64,000 nucleotides of DNA from Temnopleurus reevesii (Eukaryota; Echinodermata; Echinoidea; Temnopleuroida; Temnopleuridae): the NCBI GenBank assembly GCA_036244855.1, contig BQKZ01000989.1, positions 4,704 to 68,703 of the forward strand, read 5' to 3'. The position numbers and the translations under genes are program-made. Shown here piece by piece: positions 46,106 to 58,200 of this stretch. Position 1 is the stretch's first letter. Each line of letters starts with the position of its first letter. The notes below the pieces were generated by a model. That model made no database searches. It worked only from the letters and a program-made list of their open reading frames with translations, and was not told the origin of the DNA.

Positions 46106-46605
46106 GGCTACAGGGGCGACATGGGGGTGCCTCTATTTAAGGGGGGTTGGCGGCTAGGACATGAGGCATCGGTGAGTAGGTGGTTGGGAGCCATAAGCAG
46201 GACGTGAGTGGCTCAGTGGTAGCGCATCTGCCCCATGAACGGAAGGTCGTTGGTTCGATCCCCGGTCGAGTCATACCAAAGACAATTATGAACGGAGAAG
46301 GGTAATAGTAACTTTATGTTATGCAAGGCTTGCTGGAAGAAGAGCTAACGGTTGAAAGTGGCTACCCTTGGTATATAAGATATATTATCATTATTATTAT
46401 TAGGGGCGACATGGGGTGCCCGTGATTAAGGGGGTCGGTAGCTAGGAAGGGATTCTAGAAAGTGCGGCATTGGGTGCCGGTGATCAAGGGGGACGGCGAG
46501 TAGGAAGGGATACTAGAAGGTGCGACGTGAGGAATCGATGATTAGGGGGTCGGCAGCCACAAGGGGCGACACACGGTACCCATAATGGGGGAGGGGGGGG
46601 GGTGG
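46106..46605. repeat. 58-bp minisatellite, split by a SINE
   Basis: Units starting at 46402, 46460 and 46518 (58 bp apart), with a shorter one at 46562. Typical parts are AGGGGCGACATGGGGTGCC, GTGATTAAGGGGGTCGG and TAGGAAGGGATTCTAGA. Another unit begins at 46112. The SINE at 46199-46401 sits between this and the next. Confidence 0.85.
46199..46401 (+). mobile_element. tRNA-derived SINE, family II, copy 1
   Basis: Head GTGGCTCAGTGGTAGCGCAT (A-box) and GGTTCGATCCCCGG (B-box), with an anticodon-arm loop that could read CAT (Met-like). Body: GTCATACCAAAGAC, TAACTTTATGTTATGCA, CTGGAAGAAGAGCTAAC and GTGGCTACCC. The tail is ATTATC/ATT repeats. Copy 2 is at 52690-52935. Confidence 0.8.
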
Positions 46606-48204
46606 CTACATGGTTGACCTGGTTTAGGAGCAACTTCATAAGTCAGTCAAATGTCAGTTTTAAGTAGAAGCACGAGAAAGAGCACGTAAACTCTGAAAAC
46701 ACTAGCTGTACTGAGAATCATACTGTTTTATAGCAATTTTTGTTTAAACATATTGTTATATAGCAATTGTTGTATAAGATATATCCAACGGATGCGATGG
46801 TGCTAAAGAGTTAAAAAACACATGATGGTATTTTCGCATTTTTTTCATGCTCTCCGAAAAGAGACATGATTTAAGATCATCTTTAGGAACTGAAAGGCGA
46901 TATAAGGTGTTGAATATATGTATACATTTATTTGAAAAAAAATAATACAATTTTAAGGTTTGAAAGAGAAAGACAGCGCATTCTCTATTTATAAACGACA
47001 TTAGTCTGTTGGGGTAGAATTCCTTCCCAGCAAAATGGTTTGTAATTAATGCGGATGTTATTTTCATGCACTTCTCGGTATTCTGCGGAACAGAATAAAA
47101 TATGAAAACAGGACAGAGTACGACTAAAAAGTCTTTTTATAACTGGAAGTAATTTCATATTTTCCCACAATGCCTTCCAAAAATATTCCTCCATCAAGTC
47201 ATCACAATCATCAAATTTTCTTCGAAACATCTTTTTTTCGTCAACCGACGATTTCGAAGCGAGGAATTGAGATGAAAGAGATAGGACGATAGCCTAGATT
47301 TTTTTGGAGGGAGATTCTTGTCTCGAATTACTCCAGTCTTTTGAAAAAACACCACGCCAGTACAATATCTCGCCATCATCTGACACTTATTCTCCCGCCA
47401 ACTCTTTCGGATACAGTCTTTCTAGGGCCTGTCATTTCATCTTTTCTAAATATCATTCCGTCTAAGGTTTCAACAGTGCGCCGTCATTTATTAATTTCCT
47501 GATTCTCCTCCATAATACTCCAATGCTTTCGGTGTTTCATAATATGCTTAGAAGTTATTCAAGTAGAAGGCTATCGCGTGCTTAAATGCCACCTCGCTTC
47601 TATTGTAATTTACTTCTTTATGAAAGTGATCGAGTGACCATATATTTCTTCAATTATAACATGTCAAAAACACCTTCAGCGTGATGACAATCGTGTGCTA
47701 AAAAGGCGATGACATATGGAATAAAGATATGTATTATTTAAGAATATGATTTACCTATCTTAAACTTGGTCTGTTCTGTGAGTACTGGTTCAGGATTATT
47801 TTGAACCTACAACCTTTACTGATATATTTCTCAATGTACATCATGCATTTCATGGATCATGAAAGTCACTGGTATTATAAACCAAGAATCTTATACGTAT
47901 GATCCCGTTCACGCTCATTGTACCTCAAAAGGTTCAAAGATTCCCCAATTTTTATGAAATGTACATTTCCATTATCTATTTTTTTTCAATTCAATTAAAG
48001 TTTTGTTTTTGTGTGTTAATGGTGTTTAACGTATCTGCGTCATGTACACCAGATCCTATAGAGGGAAAAATAAATGACAAATGAATGTTAAATTCAATTG
48101 AATTAAAACGTAATTTAGTTGTTTTGTGAGTACATTAATCTTCCATCAATGGATTGATTAGTTCACGTTCGTTGTAGAAAAAATATTTCGTGGATCGTGT
48201 AATA
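46606..48204. other. No gene recognised
   Basis: AT-rich unique sequence. Open frames up to 103 codons (46756-47067, minus) show no known motif. Confidence 0.4.
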
Positions 48205-48910
48205 TTTGTAACAATTTCATTTATCATTTTTTCAGTGCAGTGTATAAAATCATTTGTAAATCCATTATAATCGATGTTGGGTTGTTGTCTCGATCAGCAG
48301 AGCACCTGCTTATCGATCGGAAGGTCGCGGGTTCGAGCCCCGACCGCGTACCCAATGACATTCATGAGCACTATTGCTACCTTGAAGCCCCGGTCACATA
48401 GGACCCCGGAAGCAACACGATTCACCCCGACTCTTTGTACATTCACAGTTAAGTGCCTCACAACAGCGAGTCGGAATGAATCGTGTTGCTTCCGGGGTCC
48501 TATGTGACGGGGGCTTTAGCGTTCAACATTAAAACATTATAGGGCAACGTAAAACTTTGGCCGACCAGCTGATTTTAGATGCGATTATTCGATTATTAAG
48601 GATTTGAGTTTAGTTTATAATAAGACAGCAGTGCTATTTATCATTCTTATCTGAATTGCATTTCTTTCTGACCCCCCCCCCCCCCCCGGGATTATGTGAC
48701 TTTAAAAACTTTATTTTGTTGTTACGATTATCGTAGTGCTACATTTAGAACATTTTTTTTTTTACATTTTACTAAACTTCAATCAAATTAGGTCTACTAC
48801 GGATTCACATCGATTATTTGAATCATTTCTATACAATTAAGATATCTCCTTATATACCCAAGTCATGTTTTCAAATCAAATCGCTTGAAAGGTTTAACCC
48901 TAACTAGGCC
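48205..48910 (+). repeat. Local duplication, copy 1 (tRNA-like at 48279-48353)
   Basis: Matches 49437-49740 in two blocks: 48205-48574 (minus the inserted MITE at 48387-48514) and 48862-48908. It contains a 75-nt tRNA-like sequence: GATCAGCAGAGCACCTGCTT (D and anticodon region) and TCGCGGGTTCGAGCCCCGAC (strong B-box and T-arm). GGGT/ACCC could pair as part of an acceptor stem but the rest does not, so a tRNA-derived repeat is likely. A run of 16 C (48672-48687) lies in the part absent from copy 2. Confidence 0.7.
48387..48514. mobile_element. CCCCGGTCACATAGGAC palindromic MITE, copy D
   Basis: 128 bp, GCCCCGGTCACATAGGACC to GGTCCTATGTGACGGGGGC. The duplicate locus lacks it: TACCTTG then TTTAGCG are adjacent there (49621-49633). 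The filled site reads TACCTTGAA, element, TTTAGCG. So at most two extra bases (AA) are unaccounted for and no longer target duplication is evident. Confidence 0.9.
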
Positions 48911-49436
48911 GCGCTATTTTGGGAGTTCTCATAGCCGGGGGGAGGGCCTCCCAGGCCCCCCTTCTGTTCTCGGCCGTCGATTGCGCTATCGCCGCGAAAA
49001 TTTGCACACGAGTAGAGTATCAAGTAAAGTACAAATTTGCATCATCATATTTTTTAAAAAAATGCATTGTTTATTTTTAAATAATTAATTATGCTAATTT
49101 ATGTAGGCTATAAAAATGCATTTTGTTCTCTAAATCACAAAATGCTGGTGATAGAGAACTAATTTTTGGTATATGTATTCCTGGTATCACATCAAACAAT
49201 TCCACGTAACAAAACACTGACAAATTAATTTCTTATGTTTTATATTGTTTTTTTTTCAATTTCTTATGTATTTCATTGTTTTTCGACCTTTTGTTTTCTA
49301 TTGTTTTTTGAGCAAAATTGTGCTAAAATGAATTGATTCTAGCCACTGANCACGGCAAAAACGATCTACGCTAATTCAAATGCAAAAAGTATTGATTCAA
49401 ATGAAAATCATGTGAATTTGGCCGGAAAATCCTATA
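48911..49436. other. No gene; one ambiguous base at 49350
   Basis: A T-rich segment near 49240-49310. A single N at 49350. Confidence 0.5.
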
Positions 49437-49740
49437 TTTGTAACAATTTAATTTATTATTTTTTCAGTGCAGTCTATAAAATCATGTAATCAATATTTGT
49501 AAATCCATTATAATCGATGTTGGGTTGTTGTTTCGATCAGCAAAGCACTTGCTTCACGATTAGAAGGTCGCGAGTTCGAGCCCCGACCGCGTACCCAATG
49601 ACATTCACGGGAACTATTGCTACCTTGTTTAGCGTTCAGCACACAATAAAACACGATATAGAGCAACGTAAATCTGTCGCCGACCAGCCAGTCGTGTTTT
49701 CAAATCAAATCATATGAAAGGTTTAAACCAAAATTAGCAT
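49437..49740 (+). repeat. Local duplication, copy 2 (tRNA-like at 49522-49596)
   Basis: Same order as copy 1: TTTTTTCAGTGCAGT, ATTATAATCGATGTTGGG, the tRNA-like 75-mer with GAGTTCGAGCCCCGACCGCG, CCCAATGACATTCA, TACCTTGTTTAGCGTTCA, then CCGACCAGCC and TTTTCAAATCAAATC. The tRNA-like starts are 1243 bp apart. Confidence 0.7.
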
Positions 49741-52689
49741 AATAAAAAGTAATTTTCATGTACTATTTGTAGAACATTGCGATAACGGCGTAATTGATAA
49801 GGGGATGACATTTCAATTAGAGCTATGCATTGGTTATAGCTCCAATTCATCACAGTCTCATCAAGTATTTATGTAAGCTTAGCATCATTGCTCTCAATAC
49901 CTCGAGGACATTAATTTATAATTGATACAGACATCATCACATAATCATTCACTCTGTATTGAAAACATTCTCATGCTTTAACATTTCAGGACTCTCCTGA
50001 AAAAACCCTGCAAGATTGTCGTAATTACTTGCTTTTTAAAATTATGATACATTTTTTTTGTTTCAAATCCGGTTAGGCGACATTATGATGAATTGATTTG
50101 ACCACCTTTTTCATTAGAAGCGAATTTCCTAAGATGAGAATTTTAACTTTTAGAGCAAAAAAAAGCAACAAGTAATATATTACAGAAAACATCAAAATTA
50201 CTTTTGTCCTAAGATGAAACTGCATTTAAATATGCCGAATATGCTGATGAGACAATATTATACCAATATTTGCAACGATTATGAAATGATATACCATCGC
50301 GTATATCATCAGTCTCTGTTGTACCCGTCCCCATGGCAACAGATCAAAACAAACGAGCAAACGTTCATTGTGTCATGCATTCTCTTTTATTCTGTCATCA
50401 ATTCATCGATGCTCCGGTGGCTTGGCTCCAATATATTCATCACCATGGAAAGAAAAGATGAAAGTAAAGAGACGAACAAAGAAAGACGATAAGCGTAAAT
50501 AACCCACTTTGGGGGAAGCATAATTTTTAGGTGGGTTGGGGAGGACGGCGAATGAAAATCTCTCGGAATGTTTTTCTGATTTTTTTTTAGAAAATGAAGA
50601 TCAAGTTAATAAATCTTCTTCAGAAATGAAAATGATATTTCAAAACCGTCTTTTATCTTGTGTCACATCCAAATAAGATCAGAAAGAGAGCAGCTATACA
50701 ATAAGCACGATTGCCCCTCATGCAGGAGACGCTGCGTGAGAGCTAAGCGACCGAGGCGGGATTGGAGATTTTTGCCAAAAAAAAAATAATAAAGGTGGCA
50801 TTTTCTGAACGTTAAAATTACGTGCGAGTATAAGTTGCATAAAAATAGACATATGAAATAGGTCACTGCATACAAGCTTAACTCAAGGAGAAAAGGTGAG
50901 GGACCAAAGCGATCGAGCCGGTATGGTTTTTTTTTAAGGGAGCATCATCATTCCCTTGTGCCCCCTGGCTGCACAATTTAGAAATCTTTTCTCCTGACAT
51001 GAAGCACGCAAAAACAGAATAGACTAAACTAAATATATCGGCAAGGGTATCCTTTTTTAGCCGGATTTCCACAGCAAATACGACACAGGCGATTCAAACT
51101 ATACTGATTAATTATCTAATTTCATAACATATTCATGAAATTTACCGGACCGTATCATTGTCACTGAGAATGATTAATTGCATATTAACAATTACGTACA
51201 AAGTATGCATAGAAGCGCAATAACGATGATATAAGATAGTACAGAAAAAAGTGTGTTCATGACAAGAATTATACAACGAAGAAAAATACAAAGGCAAACG
51301 CGTTCACGTTTAACCCATTTAATACTGAATTATGTAACTCCCATATGCTTTTAGCAAGGATGACCCGGTTCTAGAAGTCAAAGGGTTAAAACAGTATGAG
51401 GATTTTTGTTTTTGTTGTTGCCGTGTGTATACTGAAAGGTCACATATGAAAAAAATCCTAGTATTTATCGTTTTTAGGTCTTTTATTCAGTATTAGTAAT
51501 CCTTCAGCAATATGCAATACGGCAGACAGTGAAATGCAAACTTCTTTATCATATCAAGGTAGGCCTATATGGTCAAGAAAACATGCGTAAGGCTGCTTTT
51601 TTGTCTTTGACACACATAATGAAAGGGTTCAATGTTTTGTAGCATTTCGATTTTGAATCATTGACAATACATATTGTTTAACATTTCCCTTCCACTAGAT
51701 TAACCATGAGATATTGAGCAAGGAGGAAGAGAAAAAAAAATCCATGTGAGCTGAAATGAATAAGGGAGATATAGATAGAAATATCCGAAATGTCAATTCA
51801 TGCAGGCGGCTAGATTCGTGCATTGTCCTTACTTTTTGAAATCAGACATCGAGAAAAAAAAGACTTCTGTTGCCATGGCAGCTGTGTGCGAAGACAGCTT
51901 TTGAAAATAGGTGAGTATTCTCTCTGGAGAAAGAGCGAGTAATTTCTGCAACAGCCGGACTTGTTAAGTGGCTAGAAAATTGGCGCTTTTTATTTTTGTT
52001 GCATTGTGCATAAGCGATGGATAAAAAGGAGACATGGTAATAGAGAAAATGGACAAGGCGTAGTACCCAGGAGAGTCGGAAAGGCAGGAAGAGAAACTAA
52101 TTCGAGGAAATGGACGAAAAACGTGTATGTAACATCGAAAGAAATATAAACCTCGTGTTTAGATGCGACTCCGAGTACACAATCTTAAAAGTCGGCAAAA
52201 GTTTACCTCTACAAACTATTCTATAACATATCTAACTTATGGTTGAATTTTGCATTTCGTACGTCCCACGGTTGGACATATTTAACATCAATAATTGTGT
52301 TAGATATAATGTCACCCTGTAGTTGAACCTTGCTACCCCATCATTAGTTTGACATGTTTTTACCAATAGCTACATGTACATTAACTAAGTTACTGTAAAT
52401 ATTCAGTATAGAATGGTAAACGTTATAAAATAAAAATTCGATGTAAGTTAGCCACTGTCAGGTATTTTTGCCTCTTTTTTTTAAGGAGTGTACGGAAAAT
52501 CAATGAAAAAATACTTATAACTGAATAAAATCGTATAACTGAGTTACATTTTATACGTGTTTTCAACCATACTGACTACAAATTGTAACAGGTATAAGGT
52601 GTTCTGTTGTACGCCATGTCATTATTTAGAGTTCAAACACATTTTTATCGTTTAGCTTCATCGCTCCAGTATAGCTTCACAGTTTAGAC
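49741..52689. other. About 3 kb without gene or clear repeat
   Basis: AT-rich unique sequence. GTTGCCATGGCAGC at 51869-51882 and CCATGGCAAC at 50331-50340 are X-box-like or half-site matches. No exon recognised. Confidence 0.45.
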
Positions 52690-52935
52690 CGGTCATGTGT
52701 GGCTCAGTGGTAGAGCGTCTGCCTCATGAACGGAAGGTCGTGAGTTCGATCCCCGGCCGAGTCATACCAAAGACTTATACAAATGGGACCATCTGCCTTC
52801 TTGCCAGGCGCTCGGCATTTAAGAAAGGAGAGGGGTAATAATAACTTTATGTTATGCAGGGCCCGCTGGAAGAGCAGCTAACTTACAGCTGAATGTGGCT
52901 ACCCTGGGTAAATAAGACATTATTATCTTATTTAT
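52690..52935 (+). mobile_element. tRNA-derived SINE, family II, copy 2
   Basis: GTGGCTCAGTGGTAGAGCGT and GAGTTCGATCCCCGGC give clear A and B boxes. The body shares GTCATACCAAAGAC, TAACTTTATGTTATGCA, GCTGGAAGAGCAGCTAAC and GTGGCTACCCTGG with copy 1. It has an extra piece (CTTGCCAGGCGCTCGGCATT) missing there, so it is probably nearer full length. The tail has ATTATC and ATTTATTTA. Confidence 0.85.
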
Positions 52936-54333
52936 TTAGCGTCTGAATACGAGGTACGTCGGCTGGTGGAGAGAAGAGAAAGGATACATGGTGGAGAACC
53001 CATGGAAATTGGAGAGAAAGTGAAAATGACGTACTGGCAATTAAAAACAAAGCATCTATACGTAACGATGACACCCCCCCCCCCCCCACTAAAATTGATT
53101 GAATTGAATAAGAGAGATCACTTAATATCTATTGAAGTTGGTTTTAACTTCACACCTTATGGCTAATAAAAAAAGGAAGTGGGCATGGTGGAGAACCCTG
53201 GAAAATTTGGGGAAAACACCGAAAGAAGATATACTGAGGAAATTGACACAAAACGTGTATGGATGTTGAGGAAAGGCAATAATTTATTGATTTGAAATAG
53301 AGAAATCGATCAGTGGCCTTGAAGATGGTTTTGGTTTTCAGGAATTTGAGGAAAACGCTCAAAGAAGTGTAAGATGATTGTGGTGCCGTGAAATTATCAA
53401 ATTCCCTGGCATTTCTCGTCAAAATTAACAGTCAAAGTATAATGCTTTTCAGCGGTAATGATAACACTTTCATGCTGATATTGCAAGCCTTCGTAAAAAG
53501 CTAATTCAAATGATGTATGTCTTGATATTTATACTTTCAGTTAAGATCTTTGGGTATTCAAAAATGTTAACGAATTGCAATAAAATATCAATTTCATATT
53601 GCACAAAATAGCGTATTATTGCCAAATGGCATCCTTGCATTATACAATTTGATAGCTGTTGTCAATATATCAAACGACTCTTCGTTAAACTAATGATTAT
53701 ACACCCTTTCCGTTTGAAAAGAAACGAAATTTTGTGATCTGTAACTAAACTCAACTGACAATTTAGAATCGAACTGGAATTTTTTTTTATCGTCGACAAG
53801 CATAACTTTAACCAAGTCCATCTTTTGTCGAATCATTCCAATATGGATGCTAAAATTACAAAACAACAACAGAATTACATTCTTACTTGATCTGGTCAGT
53901 TCATATTTAGATATCTAATTTCTATTCATCCGATGATTATCTTTTTGAGTGATTATCATTTTCGTCTGCAATGCAACGATAAAAATAGCCCATTGAGACT
54001 ACAGTGATGAATGGCTTGCTCAGGTGGCCAATATGTTTCGGTTTATATTTCCTTTTTTTAATACCTGCAGGCGAGTTTAACAAATATTGGATTTAATTAA
54101 ATTGACCTGTATGGATGGAGGCAGGATGATTAACTTGGAAATAGTCTGTTTGGATGGGAGCGTTATTGTTGCAGTATTTCCACAAATTGAAGGGGAGAGA
54201 AAGGATGAGATTTAATGAGCACTTTGCAGTGTGGGCGTTTAATGTTTGCACGTTGGGGGAGATGGAGTGGTACCTAGTTACACACCAACAAAATCATGAA
54301 ATTTGAGTTGATGGGAAGGAGGGAGGTGTAACT
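52936..54333. other. No gene; C-run at 53074-53087
   Basis: Two short phrases recur: TGGTGGAGAACCC (near 52990 and 53186) and AAAACGTGTATG (near 52118 and 53251). They hint at an old dispersed duplication. Otherwise unique. Confidence 0.35.
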
Positions 54334-54362
54334 AAGAGAGAGAGAGAGAGAGAGATAGGGAG

Positions 54363-54394
<32 letters not shown>

Positions 54395-54428
54395 GGGAGA
54401 GACAGAGGGAAAGAGGGAGAGAGAGAGG
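54334..54428. repeat. (GA)n microsatellite
   Basis: AG repeats with a few interruptions. Minus-strand Ser/Leu-rich frames across it are artefacts. Confidence 0.9.
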
Positions 54429-55306
54429 CACAAGGAGGGGAAAACTTAGAGAAAACTTCGGCATGCATCCAGGTGGGGATGGGGTGAGAGGCGGGTGCCC
54501 TCCCCAAATTTTTTTAAACAAATTATGAAGAGTATCATCACAGAGTGAATCCATTGACATTAAGAGAGAGACAGCATTTAAGATAGAACTCGTGCTGGTT
54601 TTTTTTTAAAGAGAGAAAATAAACATTTTTCAAGGAGAGGAGTAATGATGACGACTGCGAAATCGCAATAGGATGAGAGAGGAAATGGGATGGATAATCT
54701 GGCAAAAGAACAAAGACAGGTAGAGAGTTGGTAGCAAAGAGAAACAGAGAAACAGAGAGAGAGAAAGAGGGATATACAGAAAGACAACTCCAATATTTAA
54801 GATAAGGTTTGTCATTATTGAATTGAACAAGCCATTTCAGTCGATTCATCATATCATTTTTTTTTATTCACAAATAAAACATTATCTTCCACCCTCCGAA
54901 ATACCCATTAACATTTCCTTCAAAAATAATCTCAAGTTTAATGCAATCAACAAATTAAAGAGATTGCTTGTCAAATTCAAACAGAAACAACCTTCACCTT
55001 TCAAATGTGATCGACGTGTGTTGAAACTTGAAATAATATTACTTCGGAGATGTGGATTTACTAAAGCGCATGAGCATTTAGATACTGGCCCATCGGGTTT
55101 TTATAGTTCTCAATGCAAATAATACTTATTGCCTGTCAAATGCGTTTCCATACCTGTCTACAACTGTCGCCTCGGGTTTGGCTAAGAATAAAACATCTTA
55201 TGTAAAATAAACCTGTCATATTAAATAATCGGCAGTTACATCACAATAAATATTTTGCGATTACAGCGCATATAAAATTTAAGCTAGAAATAATTCGATT
55301 AGTAAA
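54429..55306. other. No gene recognised
   Basis: Purine-rich to about 54780, then AT-rich. A 99-codon plus frame (54823-55122) is unassigned. Confidence 0.4.
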
Positions 55307-55434
55307 GCCCTGGTCACATAGGACCCCGGAAGCAACACGATTCACCCTGATTCTTTGTTAATTCACAGTTAACTGCCTAAGAACAACGAGTCGGGGTGAA
55401 TCGTGTTGCTTCCGGGGTACTATGTGACCGGGGC
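55307..55434. mobile_element. CCCCGGTCACATAGGAC palindromic MITE, copy E
   Basis: 128 bp, GCCCTGGTCACATAGGACC to GGTACTATGTGACCGGGGC, with the usual AACACGATTCACC / GGTGAATCGTGTT inner arms. It is the same length as copies C and D. Confidence 0.9.
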
Positions 55435-55550
55435 ATAACCACCAAATTGTGTACGTTACTAATCTACAAGATTCATATTCTTATTCTTTAGCATATTGGG
55501 ATTGACAACAATGACATCAATGATGTCATAATGAGGATTAATTAAGTTAT

Positions 55551-55668
55551 GAAAATTGAGCAAAGAAATTGGGGATTGCCATAGCTCAGGCGGTAGAGCG
55601 CTGGTCTAGCAATCCAGAGGACTCGGGTTCGGATCCCGATGTAGCCCCAATTTCTTTGCTCAATTTTC
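55551..55668 (+). repeat. tRNA-like sequence enclosed by a perfect 24-bp inverted repeat
   Basis: 55551-55574 (GAAAATTGAGCAAAGAAATT plus GGGG) is exactly mirrored by 55645-55668. Between them is a tRNA-like core: AGCTCAGGCGGTAGAGCG (A-box/D-arm), CTGGTCTAGCAATCCAG (anticodon arm, loop CTAGCAA, AGC-like) and a perfect 5-bp T-arm TCGGG/CCCGA around TTCGGAT. The usual acceptor stem does not pair, but the outer repeat would form a long stem in its place. This could be a hairpin transposable element that captured a tRNA-like head, or a tRNA-derived SINE that became inverted. It is unlikely to be a canonical tRNA gene. Confidence 0.7.
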
Positions 55669-56091
55669 AAATTCTAAAAATACAAGAAAAATTTATCCCG
55701 ATATATGGATTGATTAAGATGTTAGGAACAATCATCCAGGCAAAGCACTATCTCCCTAAAGCATGGTATTCCTACACCAGTTTACAATAATATTGCTTTT
55801 TTAAACCTGGCATAGCGAATCTTTTAATTTGAAAGAAAACAAACATGCACATTGTTATGTATTTAATTGTCTTTATTGAACAATTTGTCAGTCACAATTA
55901 GCTTTCTGGCTGTTGAGATATTTTACAAGGAACGTTGAATTATATAACTTGTATAGCTTTATATTCCTCAATATGATACTGGATCAAAGGTGGCACATCA
56001 AGAGCAGAACAATGTATCTTTTATAAATACAGATTTGTTAAGGAATGTTTGCGATTTTACAATCACCCAAAGCTAAACATGTTGGCCCGTA
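55669..56091. other. No gene seen
   Basis: AT-rich unique sequence. Confidence 0.45.
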
Positions 56092-56396
56092 TTCTGATAT
56101 CAGGTTTAACTTAAACTAGAGTTTAAATCTGTGGTCTAAGTATGGGGAGCCAAAAGAGGCTTGAATCTATAATAGTCAATGTTTAATTTACCAGCACATT
56201 TGGCACTCATATTATTTAAAACTGTCTCAGAATAAAAACTTCAATAGTTTTCTACATTATTAGAGCATTGGAAAAGAGAGCAGTTAACATACGAATTATT
56301 CATTGTAAATAAAATGTTGACACTTTTGGCTACCCATACTTAAACCACAGATTTAGACCAGGATTAACTTAAACCTCGCTATCGGAATACGGGCCA
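56092..56396. mobile_element. TGGCCCGTATTC palindromic element (305 bp)
   Basis: Left TGGCCCGTATTCTGATA, GGTTTAACTTAAAC, AAATCTGTGGTCTAAGTATG and AGCCAAAAG are mirrored right by CTTTTGGCT, CATACTTAAACCACAGATTT, GGATTAACTTAAACC and TATCGGAATACGGGCCA. Arms are about 75 bp around a unique centre. There is no coding capacity. Confidence 0.8.
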
Positions 56397-56893
56397 TTGT
56401 TTTTACCCGAATCATGCAATAAATCAACGCAAAGAAAATTAATCTAAAAACACTCAGTGTGTCTTATAAAACTGAGCAAATTCCGATTAAAATAACGGAT
56501 AAATGTAAAAAAAAAAAATGGTCTGGTACACTTTTCTCAGTATGATATCGCAACCATCCCGTAACTGCTTGGCATTTTAATCTAAGACAAGCTGTTTTGA
56601 ATTTAGGCAGTCGTTTATTAGCTTATACATTCTCCTATACATAAAAACAATGCACATGATGAATTAGCAAACTGCTCGCATTGCCTCAATCCATGAGCAT
56701 TAAGGAAGTAAGCGCAAAATGGAAATCAGACAAAAAAAAAAAAAAGCAGCGGAGATGAAAATAGCTCGTAGCGATTAAACCTATATTGGAGTGCATCTCG
56801 AATTCTTTGCATCTATCTGTCTTTTGGTTTTCCCACCCCGCTCTTTCCATGTCTTTATCCATCTGTCTAATGCATTTCGTGTCAGAGTATCCC

Positions 56894-56894
<1 letters not shown>
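56397..56894. other. No gene seen
   Basis: AT-rich, with A-runs near 56508 and 56733. Confidence 0.45.
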
Positions 56895-56929
<35 letters not shown>

Positions 56930-56995
56930 ATGAGATTCTACAACAAATGAATTTCTAAAACCTATGAATTTCTTGGACGTTTGATAGTATCTCTT

Positions 56996-57029
<34 letters not shown>

Positions 57030-57030
57030 C
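56895..57030. repeat. Two (CT)n microsatellites
   Basis: TC repeats at 56895-56928 and 56999-57030, separated by about 70 bp of ordinary sequence. Confidence 0.9.
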
Positions 57031-58200
57031 TACCCCCTTTCGTTTGCCTTTACGTCACCCTACATCTATCTGGTAATTAATATTTGGAAGTCATCCTTAT
57101 TTCCACATAATACGTTTTTCTTCAAACCTTTTATCATTTCTCCTTTTTTGTTCACTCCACATCTATTCATGCATTTGCCGGATAGCAAAATAGTATGATT
57201 ATAAATGTCTAGAAGTAAACAAGGCGATAGGTGTGTGGTTAGGAATAAAATGTCAGTGAGAGAGATGAACAAAGAAAATAAGAATGAGAAAGTGAAAGAG
57301 AGACGGGGGGGGGGGGAGAGAATATGTGTACGTGTTTGTCTGTGTTTATACTACATGATGTATATTTGTGCGGTTTTCTGAGACAAAAGAGACAAAATGA
57401 GCATAAAGAAAATGTAAGCAGCTGCTGCTACCGATGATAATGTTCAAGATTGAAAATAAGAAGACGATGGCAATGTTGATGATGATAATTATAATGATCG
57501 CAATGATGGTAACGATGACGATGATGAAGAGGAGACTGATAAAATTGATCATGATGAAGAAGAAGAAGAAGAAGAAGAAGAATGAAGAAAGGAATGAAAA
57601 GAATATACACAATGAAATATATGACGAGACTGAGGGGGGGGGGGTGCCAGTACATCACCGACCACCTCACATAGCCCACGATCTCTACATAGCGGGAGCA
57701 TAAGAGAGGGATGGGGATGAGGAAAGGGGTATTAAATTCTTGATGCCGCAGGTGGAGCAACGTGAATGAAGTAAGTGAAACGAGCACGATCGATCGGGAT
57801 AAAGTGGGGAGAGCGACTGGGGGCCTCCTGCCCCGGACTCAGGGGGGCAATTCTACTAAGGGCATATGGTGGTATGAGATATGATAATGGAAGATGATCA
57901 TAAAAGCATGACGCGTCTTTGGTGGAGAAGACTGAGAAGAGTGTTTAGGAGTATAAGGGAGAAAGAAAGCATATTCGAATTGATTCGAGTGTATAGCCAT
58001 CATCAATATGCCGATATGATAATATATTATATTCAAATTTATGGACGTTTATCGCCAGGGAACATAGTTACGTGGTATTCCCTAAATCTTCCTCTGTTAG
58101 AATGGAGCTATAATAATCGGAATCCCGTTAATACCATACGTTATTTCTTGCTATATCGGGCAAGCATCGTTTAAGCATTCAGATTGTTCGGATAGAGAAT
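57031..58200. other. No gene; G-runs and a GAA microsatellite
   Basis: Runs of 12 G (57305-57316) and 11 G (57634-57644), GAT/GAA triplets 57480-57585. Open frames in this part are composition artefacts. Confidence 0.5.

Noticed and set aside
48279..49596. Pair of functional tRNA genes
   Set aside because: B-boxes are strong but acceptor stems do not pair along their length; both sit in a duplicated repeat-like segment.
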